From the NCBI RefSeq assembly GCF_007004725.1, contig NZ_ML660168.1, positions 186,001-250,000 on the forward strand: DNA of 64,000 nt. Direction: 5' to 3'. Position numbers and translations under genes: made by a program. Source of the stretch: Aliikangiella coralliicola (lineage in GTDB: Bacteria > Pseudomonadota > Gammaproteobacteria > Enterobacterales > Kangiellaceae). Numbering within the stretch: position 1 is the stretch's first letter; the number at the start of each line of letters is the position of its first letter. Positions 1 through 8,858 of the stretch are shown here, piece by piece. A model generated the notes under the pieces. The model was not told the origin of the DNA. It ran no database searches and saw nothing but the letters and a program-made list of their open reading frames with translations.

Positions 1-1
1 A

Positions 2-553
2 CCTTCCGGCTGCGGTAAAAGCACGTTATTGAACATTATGGGATTGCTAGACGAACCCAGTGACGGCGAAGTGAAAGTTAACGGTAAAAGTATTACCTCT
101 TATCATGACAAAGAAATGGCCAGCCTGAGAAATAGTAAAATCGGCTTTATTTTTCAGAGCTTTCATTTAATTCAGGATCTCAGAGTTATCGACAATGTAG
201 AACTACCATTGCTTTACCGAAAAATTAGCGCGAAAGAGCGACGGCGACTGGCTACCGCGGCACTCGAACGAGTAGGTTTAAAAGCACGAACAAGTCATTT
301 CCCTTCACAACTTTCCGGTGGGCAACAACAAAGAGTCGCAATTGCCAGAGCAATCGTTGGCAAGCCCGAACTACTGCTCGCAGATGAGCCGACAGGAAAC
401 CTGGATAGCCACATGGGAAATGAAATCATGCAAATTCTCGAATCATTACATAAAGACGACAAAACAACCATTGTCATGGTCACTCATGACGATGAACTCG
501 CCAAAAGAACCGAGCGCACTATTCGTGTCTATGACGGTCAGCTAATTCACTAA
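2..553 (+). CDS. ABC transporter ATP-binding protein, MacB/LolD type (5' partial)
   Basis: This is the ATPase of a three-gene ABC exporter; it is cut by the window edge, so only the last 183 residues are seen. The visible part starts inside the Walker A loop (PSGCGKST). It continues with a Q-loop (FIFQSFHLI), the ABC signature (LSGGQQQRVAIARA), Walker B (LLLADEPTGNLDS) and the switch histidine (VTHD). This set is typical of the LolD/MacB/FtsE class, which powers FtsX-type permeases rather than classical importers. The next gene, an FtsX-like permease, starts 11 bp downstream behind an AAAGGA ribosome-binding site, so the genes form one operon. Internal ATG or TTG codons near position 29 are not starts, because the Walker A motif lies upstream of them. 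Confidence 0.95.
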   Translation, partial: PSGCGKSTLLNIMGLLDEPSDGEVKVNGKSITSYHDKEMASLRNSKIGFIFQSFHLIQDLRVIDNVELPLLYRKISAKERRRLATAALERVGLKARTSHFPSQLSGGQQQRVAIARAIVGKPELLLADEPTGNLDSHMGNEIMQILESLHKDDKTTIVMVTHDDELAKRTERTIRVYDGQLIH

Positions 554-564
554 AGGAAAATAAA

Positions 565-1815
565 ATGTTTAAAAACTATTTAGTGACAGCCTGGAAAGTA
601 TTACAACGCAGGAAGTTTTTCACGTTTATCAGTTTATTTGGTATTACGATAACTTTAACAGTACTAATGATCCTTAGCACTGTTCTTGATAATTTTCTCA
701 ACCCATCAGGCCCCAGCAAAAACAGCGATCATCTACTTTTCGTTGATCGCATCAAGGTAACCTCCAAAGATGGCAACAGCAATTGGACTTCGCAGCCAGG
801 GTTTCGATTTTTGAAAGACAATGTTCTCAAATTAAAAATGCCTGAAAAGTTTTCTATTTTCACGGTAATAGAAGAAAGTGCAAGTTACTTAAATGGCGAC
901 AAGGTCACTAACCACTTAAGGCTAACAGATTCTACTTATTGGGAAGTTTTAGACTTTAATTTTATTGAGGGTCATCCTTTTAACAAGCAAGAACTCGAAT
1001 CTGGAAAAAAAGTCGCAGTCATCAACGAAACAACTCGACGTAATTTCTTCGGTGACGCCAATGCAGTTGGAAAGTCGATTGAAATTAACAGCCAAAAATA
1101 CCAGGTCGTTGGCGTAGTGCGCGATGTTTCGTTTATGGAAATTCAAGCCTACTCTGACATTTGGCTTCCCTACACAACATCTTCGTCCACTTCTTACAGA
1201 AGCAACTTAATCGATAACTGGAACGCAATTCTATACCACTCTAACAGCAATATGATCAAATCAATGCAGGCGGAATATATCGCAATGCTTAAAAACGATT
1301 TCGTCACGCCTGATCCAGAGGAATTCCATAAGGTCGAAGGTGGCGCAGACACCTTGCTTGATATATTTGCGCGTGAATTCACCAGTTCTTATGGTTATGA
1401 CAGTGGTGCAGCGTCATTGATTTCGATATTAATAGGACTAACCATCAGTTTCATGTTACTCCCTTCTATTAATCTGATTAATCTCAATATTAGCCGAATT
1501 ATGGAGCGGTCCTCTGAAATTGGCGTCCGCAAGGCATTTGGCGCGTCGACAACACAGCTGGTAATTCAATTTGTTACCGAAAACATAATTATTACTGCCA
1601 TCGGTGGCATATTAGGACTGTTACTTAGCGGGTTGATTCTATTTCAGATCGAGCAAAGCGGACTAGTTCCCGGTGCTGATTTTCGCTACAGCTGGCACAC
1701 ATTTATTTATGGTAGCGGGTTGATCTTTTTATTTGGTTTGCTCTCTGGTGCTTACCCCGCTTTCAAAATGTCGAAGTTACACCCGGTCGCAGCTTTAAAA
1801 GGAGGCTCCAACTAA
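565..1815 (+). CDS. FtsX-like ABC transporter permease, first of pair
   Basis: A 416-residue inner-membrane permease of the MacB/FtsX family. A first membrane segment at about residues 20-42 is followed by a periplasmic MacB-like core domain (about 45-275). Three C-terminal membrane helices follow, in the FtsX domain (about 280-405). The conserved cytoplasmic stretch RSSEIGVRKAFGAS lies just after the second helix, and the protein ends with the usual PAFKMSKLHPVAALKGG tail. Start ATG 565 has a clear AAAGGA site. The stop overlaps the start of the second permease (TAATG), which points to translational coupling and a heterodimeric transporter. Family knowledge suggests export of peptides, antibiotics or lipids, or mechanotransduction; the substrate cannot be read from sequence. 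Confidence 0.93.
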   Translation: MFKNYLVTAWKVLQRRKFFTFISLFGITITLTVLMILSTVLDNFLNPSGPSKNSDHLLFVDRIKVTSKDGNSNWTSQPGFRFLKDNVLKLKMPEKFSIFTVIEESASYLNGDKVTNHLRLTDSTYWEVLDFNFIEGHPFNKQELESGKKVAVINETTRRNFFGDANAVGKSIEINSQKYQVVGVVRDVSFMEIQAYSDIWLPYTTSSSTSYRSNLIDNWNAILYHSNSNMIKSMQAEYIAMLKNDFVTPDPEEFHKVEGGADTLLDIFAREFTSSYGYDSGAASLISILIGLTISFMLLPSINLINLNISRIMERSSEIGVRKAFGASTTQLVIQFVTENIIITAIGGILGLLLSGLILFQIEQSGLVPGADFRYSWHTFIYGSGLIFLFGLLSGAYPAFKMSKLHPVAALKGGSN

Positions 1816-3005
1816 TGTTTTCACATATTGCAAAGCTAATCTGGAATCGTAAACGCTCGAACGTCCTTATCATTACTGAAATCGTGATTACATTTATTGT
1901 CTTGTTTGCCATTATTTCAGCAACCCTTCACAACTATCGATTATTTAATCTGCCTCTCGGCTTTAACTGGGAAAACACCTGGGCAATTGAACTCAACACT
2001 GGCTCCAGATGGAACAACGAAACGGATAAAAACCAGTTGAAAGCAATTGTCGAGGTTTTGAAACAACGCCCTGAAATTGCCTCAGTAGGACTGATAAGAA
2101 TGGGCGTATTTGTCAATGCCCACTGGCGTAGTTCTCGACCAATTAATGGTCGAGAATCTATTTACCATTCTAATATGGTAGACCAGGATGCATTGAAAAA
2201 CTGGGGGGTTGAGTTAGTTGCAGGACGTTGGTTCGGCGAACAAGATAACGGACAAAGTTACACTGAAATTGTGGTGAACCAATTGTTTGTCGATGAATAT
2301 TTGCCAGATCAAGATCCTGTTAATTTCGAATTCGGCGACCCGGAACAACCGCAAATTTTACCAATGAGAATTGTCGGCGTGTTCAAAGACTTCAGACAAC
2401 AAGGAGAATTCAGCGTTCCAGGTCCATATATGTTTACTCGTTATCAGATAGAAGAAGGACACACTTACGGCGTCCGAGAAATCAATATAAAGTTCAAGGA
2501 ACCAAAAACTGCAGCTTACGAAGCAACCCTGTTGAAACTCCTCAAGAGTATTGCGCCAAACTGGGAATTTAATATCAACAGTTGGGAAAAAAGACGCGAG
2601 CAACAAATACAAAATGTTGTCCTTCCTTTGGGCCTTGCCGCGGTCGTAGTTATCTTCTTGTTAATCATGGTCGCGATGGGGCTATTTGGTGTTTTATGGC
2701 AAAATATTAGTCGGCGTACTCAAGAAATTGGCTTGCGCCGAGCAATAGGCGCCAGCGAAAGATCGATTCGATTGCAAATAATCGGCGAGATCCTGGTGCT
2801 CGCCCTGTTTGGTATTTCGATAGCTTTTATTTTCCTGATCCAGGTGCCACTATTGCAATTAATCGAGCTGGTTAGCTGGAGCAACTTCTGGTTTAGCCTG
2901 CTCGCCTCAGTTAGTACGATACTATTGATAGTGATATTATGCGCCCTCTATCCAAGTCGAACAGCAATAAAAATGTCTCCGGCAGTTGCGCTACACTATG
3001 AATAG
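1815..3005 (+). CDS. FtsX-like ABC transporter permease, second of pair
   Basis: A 396-residue paralogue of the preceding permease with the same plan: an N-terminal membrane helix (about residues 18-40), a periplasmic MacB-like domain (about 42-270) and three C-terminal helices. It carries the family signature RRTQEIGLRRAIGAS and ends in PSRTAIKMSPAVALHYE. Start ATG 1815 shares one base with the previous stop, and a strong GGAGG lies at 1801-1805 inside the upstream gene. The two permeases very likely pair with the ATPase at the window start. A two-component system follows 50 bp later on the same strand, suggesting that the exporter and its regulator respond to the same stress. Confidence 0.93.
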   Translation: MFSHIAKLIWNRKRSNVLIITEIVITFIVLFAIISATLHNYRLFNLPLGFNWENTWAIELNTGSRWNNETDKNQLKAIVEVLKQRPEIASVGLIRMGVFVNAHWRSSRPINGRESIYHSNMVDQDALKNWGVELVAGRWFGEQDNGQSYTEIVVNQLFVDEYLPDQDPVNFEFGDPEQPQILPMRIVGVFKDFRQQGEFSVPGPYMFTRYQIEEGHTYGVREINIKFKEPKTAAYEATLLKLLKSIAPNWEFNINSWEKRREQQIQNVVLPLGLAAVVVIFLLIMVAMGLFGVLWQNISRRTQEIGLRRAIGASERSIRLQIIGEILVLALFGISIAFIFLIQVPLLQLIELVSWSNFWFSLLASVSTILLIVILCALYPSRTAIKMSPAVALHYE

Positions 3006-3055
3006 AGCAACATCAAAATCACAACACTAACATTTGGACTTTGACTTTAATTATT

Positions 3056-4435
3056 GTGAATAGCATTAATCAAGAACCCTTAATACTAGTTGTCGACGAT
3101 GACCGTTCTGTCACTGCATCGTTGGCACTTTTATTAAAACAAAATAATTTCAAGGCAATACAAGCGCATTCTCCAGCAACGGCACTAGAAAGTTTAAAAA
3201 ATCATCGAATTAGCCTGGTTTTGCAGGATATGAATTTTTCTCGCTCCACTTCAGGCGAAGAAGGTCTGGAATTACTGGGACAGATAAGAATTTCGTATCC
3301 GCATATTCCAGTCATTTTAATGACAGCCTGGGCCTCTATTTCTCTAGCCGTTGAAGGCATGCGCTGCGGAGCAAGTGACTTTATATCGAAACCCTGGGAT
3401 AACCAGTACCTGCTTAGGACGGTAACCACAGCGATTGGTCTGGCATCGCCGAAAGAAGATGAATTGCTAAGTCGAGAACAGCTTGACGATCAATTTAACT
3501 TTACCCATATTGTTGGAGAGTCTCCGGCTTTATTGAAAACATTAAACACCATCGGCCGCGTCTGTAAAACAGATGCCTCGATACTGATACTTGGCGAAAG
3601 CGGAACCGGCAAAGAAATGATGGCCGACGCGATTCATCAAAATTCGCTACGTAACCGCTCTCCACTGGTCAAGGTAAATCTTGGAGGTATTAACCCCAGC
3701 TTATTTGAAAGCGAGATGTTCGGTCATGTTAAAGGGGCGTTTACTGACGCTAAACATGACAGAGAAGGACGTTTTAGCGCTGCAAATGGTGGAACACTGT
3801 TTCTCGACGAAATAGGCGAGCTCGAAAAATCGTCTCAAGTAAAATTACTAAGAGTGCTTCAAGATCAAAACTTTCAAATGGTAGGCTCATCTAAAAACAC
3901 CTCGGTCAATGTTAGAGTTGTTTCAGCAACTAATCGTAATCTAGAGGAAATGGTTGAAGAAGGTAGCTTCCGTGAAGACCTTTTTTATCGAATTAATTTA
4001 ATCGCTTTTGAACTTCCACCGCTCAGAAATCGAACTAGTGATATTCCTTTGCTGGCCCAAAGCCATTTGAGAAAAATTAGTAAACTTTACGGCATGTCTG
4101 AAGCAAAAATATCACCCAAAGCACTAACCTGGCTGCAACAACAACAGTGGCCCGGAAACATTCGACAACTTTGTCAGACAATAGAACGCGTTTTACTTAT
4201 GTCGGGTAAAAACGAATTGGAATATCTTGACTTTATTCCTCGCGACGCAGTCGAACAGGAGAACAAACTAAGTGACTTTGAAGTCGGCTCGCTCACTTTA
4301 GAACAAATGGAAAAAATAATGATTGAAAAATCTTTGGCTGCCTACCAGGGAAATATATCCAAAGTGGCTGATGCACTAGGCTTAAGCCGCGCCGCTCTTT
4401 ATCGAAGAATGGATAAACACGGGCTCAACTCTTGA
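3056..4435 (+). CDS. NtrC-family sigma-54-dependent response regulator
   Basis: About 459 residues with three domains. The receiver domain (about 1-125) has the acidic pocket VVDDD, a phospho-acceptor Asp in LVLQDMN and the conserved Lys in ISKPW. The AAA+ sigma-54 activation domain has Walker A GESGTGKE, the sigma-54-contacting loop in the form GAFTDA, and Walker B GGTLFLDEIGE. A Fis-type helix-turn-helix closes the protein (VADALGLSRAALYRRM). It should activate sigma-54 promoters when phosphorylated by the kinase encoded next. GTG 3056 puts the receiver at the N-terminus; TTG 3041 is in frame and cannot be excluded, and neither has a strong ribosome-binding site. The stop overlaps the kinase start by 4 bp. 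The target is plausibly the ABC operon, whose promoter lies outside the window. Confidence 0.92.
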   Translation: MNSINQEPLILVVDDDRSVTASLALLLKQNNFKAIQAHSPATALESLKNHRISLVLQDMNFSRSTSGEEGLELLGQIRISYPHIPVILMTAWASISLAVEGMRCGASDFISKPWDNQYLLRTVTTAIGLASPKEDELLSREQLDDQFNFTHIVGESPALLKTLNTIGRVCKTDASILILGESGTGKEMMADAIHQNSLRNRSPLVKVNLGGINPSLFESEMFGHVKGAFTDAKHDREGRFSAANGGTLFLDEIGELEKSSQVKLLRVLQDQNFQMVGSSKNTSVNVRVVSATNRNLEEMVEEGSFREDLFYRINLIAFELPPLRNRTSDIPLLAQSHLRKISKLYGMSEAKISPKALTWLQQQQWPGNIRQLCQTIERVLLMSGKNELEYLDFIPRDAVEQENKLSDFEVGSLTLEQMEKIMIEKSLAAYQGNISKVADALGLSRAALYRRMDKHGLNS

Positions 4436-5757
4436 ACTTAAAAAGTAAATTCTACCTTTTAAGCATTTTCCTGCATTTAATATTGCTTGGTGCCTGCTAT
4501 TTTTTTCTGGAAAATATCAGCTATCAATTTATTGTGATCGAAGTTGTCATTCTCATATCTCTCATACTCTTCCTGAGGCTGATAAAAAAAGTCTTTGAAC
4601 CATTTGAGTTTGTTGATCTGTTTAGCGATGTTCTCAATGAACAGGAATTTACAACTCGTTTTAGCCATACCGGTAATAAAAAACTCGATAATTTAATGAC
4701 TTTATTTAACCAGATGCTCAGTCAGCTTTACGATGAACGATTAAAGCTTGGTGACAGAAAAGGCATGCTGCAACAGCTAATGAATGCCATTCCTCTTAGC
4801 ATCATCGTTTTCGACTACAACAACCAGATCAGTCAGCTAAATCCAGCGGCAGAAAAGTTACTTAAAGTTCAAACCGATGAAATAAAATCATTTTTCCTCA
4901 AAAGTATAAAACACCCGATCATCAATGATCTCGATAAATTAAAAACAGGTGAATCACAACTCATCAGTGACGCCGCAGGTAAACGCTACCGTTGTCACCG
5001 CAGCTCCTTTTTTGATCGTGGATTTGAGCGACATTTCATTATTATCCAGGAGCTCACTAGCGAGCTAAAATCCAGTGAGAGAAATACCTACGAAAAGTTA
5101 ATCAGGATGATGTCGCATGAGGTAAATAACACCATGGCGGCAACCGGCTCATTATTAAAATCTTGCTTGTATTATTCTGATCAAATTTCACCAGATGAAA
5201 GGCATGATTACAAAAGCGCACTCAACTTGGTTATCGAGAGAACAGACAATCTCAATAGCTTTATGCAAGATTATGCTCAAATCGTTCGGCTGCCTGAGCC
5301 GTCGCTGGAAAGTTGTAACTTATTTCACTTGGCGCTTTCTACCAAGCGATTATTTGAAACCACTTTAAAGCAAAAAAATATTGCGCTTGAACTACCTGAT
5401 ACAAATCCGGGAAAAACATCGATTGATGCCGATCAAAATCAATTAGAACAAGTTTTTATCAATGTTATTAAAAACGCGATTGAAGCAATCGGAGAAAACG
5501 GAAAAATCGATATTCAGTTCAAGTTCGAGAACGATAATCTGTTCTTGTTGGTCAAAGATAGCGGTCCAGGAATTTCCGAGCAACATCAGCAAAACTTATT
5601 TACTCCCTTTTTCTCGACCAAAGCAGAAGGCCAAGGTATTGGATTAATGCTGGTTAGAGAAGTTCTTGATGCTCATCAATTTGAGTTTTCATTATACAAT
5701 CGGGAAAGTCGCGGCGCCTGTTTTGAAATAAAATTCCCCCTACCATTGCTCGAATAA
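4432..5757 (+). CDS. Sensor histidine kinase with short membrane sensor
   Basis: A 441-residue kinase partnering the NtrC-type regulator, with a TTG start overlapping that gene's TGA. Two hydrophobic helices (about residues 6-25 and 32-52) are separated by only a few residues, so there is essentially no periplasmic sensor domain, as in intramembrane-sensing kinases. A PAS-like domain follows (about 105-200). The phospho-acceptor is His229 in MMSHEVNN. The ATPase domain has an N box (VFINVIKNAIEAI), G1 (DSGPGIS), F box (LFTPFFSTK) and G2 (GQGIGLMLV). This is the NtrB-like layout that normally pairs with sigma-54 regulators. The signal may be sensed in the membrane, possibly through the adjacent exporter; that link is inferred from gene order only. 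Confidence 0.92.
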   Translation: MNLKSKFYLLSIFLHLILLGACYFFLENISYQFIVIEVVILISLILFLRLIKKVFEPFEFVDLFSDVLNEQEFTTRFSHTGNKKLDNLMTLFNQMLSQLYDERLKLGDRKGMLQQLMNAIPLSIIVFDYNNQISQLNPAAEKLLKVQTDEIKSFFLKSIKHPIINDLDKLKTGESQLISDAAGKRYRCHRSSFFDRGFERHFIIIQELTSELKSSERNTYEKLIRMMSHEVNNTMAATGSLLKSCLYYSDQISPDERHDYKSALNLVIERTDNLNSFMQDYAQIVRLPEPSLESCNLFHLALSTKRLFETTLKQKNIALELPDTNPGKTSIDADQNQLEQVFINVIKNAIEAIGENGKIDIQFKFENDNLFLLVKDSGPGISEQHQQNLFTPFFSTKAEGQGIGLMLVREVLDAHQFEFSLYNRESRGACFEIKFPLPLLE

Positions 5758-5778
5758 ATTAACAGTCAAATTTTCTTG

Positions 5779-6390
5779 TCATGCCCTAACTTTTTTCATC
5801 CATTGATAAATTTGAATCGAGCCATCATCTTCCTGAGTAGACAATCCATTCAGCAAACCATCAAAATCTTGCGCTTTCTTGTTTTGACTTAATTTAGCTT
5901 TTCCTTCGATGGTCTCAATTGAAATCTTAAACCCGACAATCGCCTTAAGCATTGCACTAAGCTGCTTTTCCGAAAGCTTATCAATTGTCCATGGCTGTTC
6001 GAATCTCGCCTCGTGTTTTTGGCTTAATTTATCGAGTAAATCAATTAATTCCGCCTCATTCATCAAGGTACATTTTCCACTGACCTGAACATTGATGAAG
6101 TTCCAGGTAGGTACATTGCTATTATTGGTGTACCAATTCGGCGTAATATAAGCGTTAGGTCCGTTAAAGCAGACATTAATATCGTCAGCTTTTTCCAACA
6201 GCTTCCAATGCTGGTTTTGACGAGCGAAATGAGCGAGCAATTCTGTATTATCTTCACTCAGCAAAAATGGTGCGTGATTAACCTCCAGCTTCCCCTGGTA
6301 ACAACTGGTTATCTGACCAAAACCATATTGACGAATAAATGCAAGCTGCGACTGCCGATCATCAAATTTAAAATGTCTTGGTTGGTACAT
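5779..6390 (-). CDS. PaiB-like FMN-binding split-barrel protein
   Basis: 203 residues matching the PaiB family (FMN-binding negative transcriptional regulator). Members have a flavin-reductase-like split-barrel fold and were first described as repressors of protease and sporulation genes in Bacillus; in proteobacteria the role is unclear. The diagnostic block is NAYITPNWY followed by VPTWNFINVQVSGK at about residues 85-115. The N-terminus MYQPRHF is also typical, as is the stretch HFARQNQHW. Start ATG 6390 has GGAG about 8 bp upstream. It faces the kinase gene tail to tail with 21 bp between and no clear terminator. A direct DNA-binding role is doubtful because no helix-turn-helix is visible. 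Confidence 0.88.
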   Translation of the reverse strand: MYQPRHFKFDDRQSQLAFIRQYGFGQITSCYQGKLEVNHAPFLLSEDNTELLAHFARQNQHWKLLEKADDINVCFNGPNAYITPNWYTNNSNVPTWNFINVQVSGKCTLMNEAELIDLLDKLSQKHEARFEQPWTIDKLSEKQLSAMLKAIVGFKISIETIEGKAKLSQNKKAQDFDGLLNGLSTQEDDGSIQIYQWMKKVRA

Positions 6391-6783
6391 AGTAAAACTC
6401 CATAAGATAAAAAATCTGATAGAATATTTTTATATCAGCGTTATTTTTTCTAAGCTAATCGCCTGCCACTTCAAGATGAATTAACTAGATTTCCACCAGG
6501 CTATTATCCACCGAATCCGCTAAATTGCGATGACTTTAACTCGATAAATCCAAAAAGTTATTAGCTATATCAAACATTTACCTTCAAATTAGTTTATCTA
6601 AGGACTAGAACTAAATAAGTGCCGCGATGTCTTAATTAAATTGTGAATTCATCTCTATTTTCATAAAGAACTTTGATGTAGGCTTACAAAAAAGGTTTTT
6701 GCAACTTTTGCAAAGTCAGCGATTGATGAACTCGAAGTCAATTAGTTAACATTCTAATTCGTAGTATGGGGTGCTCAAATATC
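6391..6783. other. Intergenic region between divergent genes
   Basis: An AT-rich stretch separating the start of the PaiB-like gene from the start of the S41 peptidase. It must hold both promoters. The only pattern I see is a short direct repeat TTTTGCAA at 6697 and 6706, about 80 bp before the peptidase start. There is no RNA gene or convincing small ORF. Confidence 0.5.
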
Positions 6784-8370
6784 ATGAAAAAAATCAACAG
6801 GTTATCAATTCAACTATTCGCAGCAGCGTCACTAACCACATTGCTGGCATGTGGCGGCGGAGGCGGCGGTGATGGAAGCGTCGCAATAGGTACTAGCCAA
6901 CCGACCTGGACTGCTGGAGTTTTCGCCGATGAGAGCAGCTTCAAAAATCTTTGCCAAAGTCCACGCGCAGGAACTTCTGATCGACAAGGCACTACACTTC
7001 ACGAAAACCACTGGCTTCGTTCCTGGAGCAATAATACCTATTTATGGTATGACGAAATTACCGATCGCGATCCCGCGCTTTCGAGCACAGCCCTTGAATA
7101 CTTTGCGTTACTAAAAACCGAAGCCACAACCCCGTCAGGAAACCCCAAAGACCAGTTCCATTTTACCTACGACACCGAAGAATGGGAGCAGTTACAACAG
7201 TCAGGCGTTTCCGCTGGCTATGGTGCCAAATGGAAGATAGTATCCAGTGCTCCACCGAGAGAGATTCGAGTTGCTTATAACGAACCAAATTCTCCAGCAG
7301 CTTCGGCCAACTTAGATCGTGGCGCAGAAATACTAGAAATTGATGGTGTAGATGTTGTTAACGCGGGCGACCAAGCGAGCGTTAATACGATAAACGCTGG
7401 ACTTTTCCCTGCTGGTGCAGGCGAAACCCATACCTTCACGGTCCGAGACATTGGAAGCACGCAAACACGTTCCATCTCAATGACGTCGGCTGCCGTCACT
7501 TCTTCGCCGGTGAGAATGGTCAACACAATAGATACACCGACAGGCAAAGTAGGTTACATTTTATTTAATTCTCATATCGCGCCAGCGGAAGAAGGGCTTG
7601 TTAATGCTGTCAATCAATTGTCCAACGAAGGCGTTAACGATCTGGTACTTGATCTCCGCTACAATGGCGGCGGGTTGCTCGCAATTGCCAGCCAACTTGC
7701 TTACATGATTGCAGGTCCGACTCCAACCAGTGGCCGAACTTTCGACAACCTGACTTTCAATGATAAACATACCACAACTAACCCGGTCACCGGCCAGGCA
7801 CTTTCCCCTACGCCTTTTTATGATCGCTCATTAGGCTTTTCGGTGACAGAAGGTCAACAATTACCATTCCTTAACCTAAACAGGGTATTTATACTGTCAA
7901 CTGACAACACTTGTTCGGCCAGTGAAGCCATTATTAATGGTCTTCGTGGCGTGGACTTTGAAGTGATTTTAATTGGTTCAACAACCTGCGGAAAACCCTA
8001 TGGCTTTTACCCAACGGATAACTGTGGAACAACTTATTTTACCATCCAGTTTAGAGGCGAAAACCAAAAAGGCTTCGGTGACTATGCAGACGGCTTTTCT
8101 CCTGCTAACACGTCAGGCACTATCGGTGAAGTTGTAACTGGCTGTTCTGTAGCCGATGACTTCTCTAATCCTTTGGGTGACGCACAGGAAGGCCAGATAG
8201 CCGCAGCACTATCCTACAGAACAACTGGAACATGCCCTACTGCAACGGGTAAATCGGTTTCTCAGTTTGCAGAAAAATCAAATAACCAAGATGGTTCCCT
8301 GTTTGACTCAGAAATTTACCGTAAAAGAACACTGTTAACGGAAAACCGTATTTTAACAAATAGTCAGTAG
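6784..8370 (+). CDS. S41 family C-terminal processing-like peptidase, lipoprotein
   Basis: About 528 residues. The N-terminus MKKINRLSIQLF leads to a lipobox (TLLAC) followed by a Gly-rich linker, so it should be lipid-anchored and face the periplasm or outside. An N-terminal helical region precedes a PDZ-like segment (about 150-210, with SPAASANLDRGAEILEIDG) and the S41 catalytic core (about 235-430). The core has LVLDLRYNGGG, the likely nucleophile Ser in CSASEAIINGL and the likely general-base Lys in TTCGKPYGF. The C-terminal part is Cys-containing and probably disulfide-bonded. ATG 6766 is in frame, but 6784 is preferred because it has a GGGG sequence about 10 bp upstream and gives a clean lipoprotein signal. 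The substrate is unknown. The small lipoprotein gene follows 40 bp later and may be co-transcribed. Confidence 0.88.
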   Translation: MKKINRLSIQLFAAASLTTLLACGGGGGGDGSVAIGTSQPTWTAGVFADESSFKNLCQSPRAGTSDRQGTTLHENHWLRSWSNNTYLWYDEITDRDPALSSTALEYFALLKTEATTPSGNPKDQFHFTYDTEEWEQLQQSGVSAGYGAKWKIVSSAPPREIRVAYNEPNSPAASANLDRGAEILEIDGVDVVNAGDQASVNTINAGLFPAGAGETHTFTVRDIGSTQTRSISMTSAAVTSSPVRMVNTIDTPTGKVGYILFNSHIAPAEEGLVNAVNQLSNEGVNDLVLDLRYNGGGLLAIASQLAYMIAGPTPTSGRTFDNLTFNDKHTTTNPVTGQALSPTPFYDRSLGFSVTEGQQLPFLNLNRVFILSTDNTCSASEAIINGLRGVDFEVILIGSTTCGKPYGFYPTDNCGTTYFTIQFRGENQKGFGDYADGFSPANTSGTIGEVVTGCSVADDFSNPLGDAQEGQIAAALSYRTTGTCPTATGKSVSQFAEKSNNQDGSLFDSEIYRKRTLLTENRILTNSQ

Positions 8371-8410
8371 CCGTTAATTTAAGCAAAACAAAATGATGAG
8401 TATTTAGACA

Positions 8411-8785
8411 ATGGCATTTAAAATATCAGCAATGGTAGCAGTCATGGTTTTAATATCAGCATGTAAAACCCTGGCGGATCAAAAAGGTTCGCCAGCACTT
8501 ATTACAAACGCGTCCGCAGAAACAACGACATTAATTACTAGTAGAGTGTCGGAAGCTTTGGGTGGAGTGGCCGTGACATTATCAAACTCTGTTTTCAGCA
8601 AAAGTAGCCAATTGTCGATTGAACGGAAGCAACATCAAAATCTTGAACAAGGTGTTATTATGGGCAGAAGTTTGGAAGTTCCACATCATTTCAGGCTTGT
8701 CAAAGTAGAGCAAAAATGTTTTCTCGTTTACCAAAAAACGGACGAAAAATACTTTTTAAATGGCGTTAATTGTCGAGCTGAGTGA
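8411..8785 (+). CDS. Small predicted lipoprotein, unknown function
   Basis: 124 residues. A hydrophobic N-terminus ends in a lipobox (LISAC at about residues 14-18), so it is probably an outer-membrane or periplasmic lipoprotein. The rest is mostly polar with a possible beta-rich middle (AEATTLITSRVSEALGGVAV-like pattern) and two further Cys near the C-terminus (QKCFLVY and GVNCRAE) that could form a disulfide. I recognise no family. It lies 40 bp after the S41 lipoprotein peptidase on the same strand and is closed by the terminator at 8798-8826, so it may act with the peptidase, for example as an inhibitor or partner. That role is only inferred from position. Confidence 0.7.
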   Translation: MAFKISAMVAVMVLISACKTLADQKGSPALITNASAETTTLITSRVSEALGGVAVTLSNSVFSKSSQLSIERKQHQNLEQGVIMGRSLEVPHHFRLVKVEQKCFLVYQKTDEKYFLNGVNCRAE

Positions 8786-8797
8786 GAATCGCGTAAT

Positions 8798-8826
8798 AAA
8801 AAAGCCAGCATAATGGCTGGCCTTTT
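8798..8826. terminator. Bidirectional intrinsic terminator
   Basis: Stem GCCAGC (8804-8809) pairs with GCTGGC (8816-8821). It is flanked by an A run on the left and TTTT on the right. It sits between the convergent small lipoprotein gene and lipA and can serve both strands. Confidence 0.85.
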
Positions 8827-8858
8827 CATCAGTTTATACTGCTAACAACGAATTGAGC

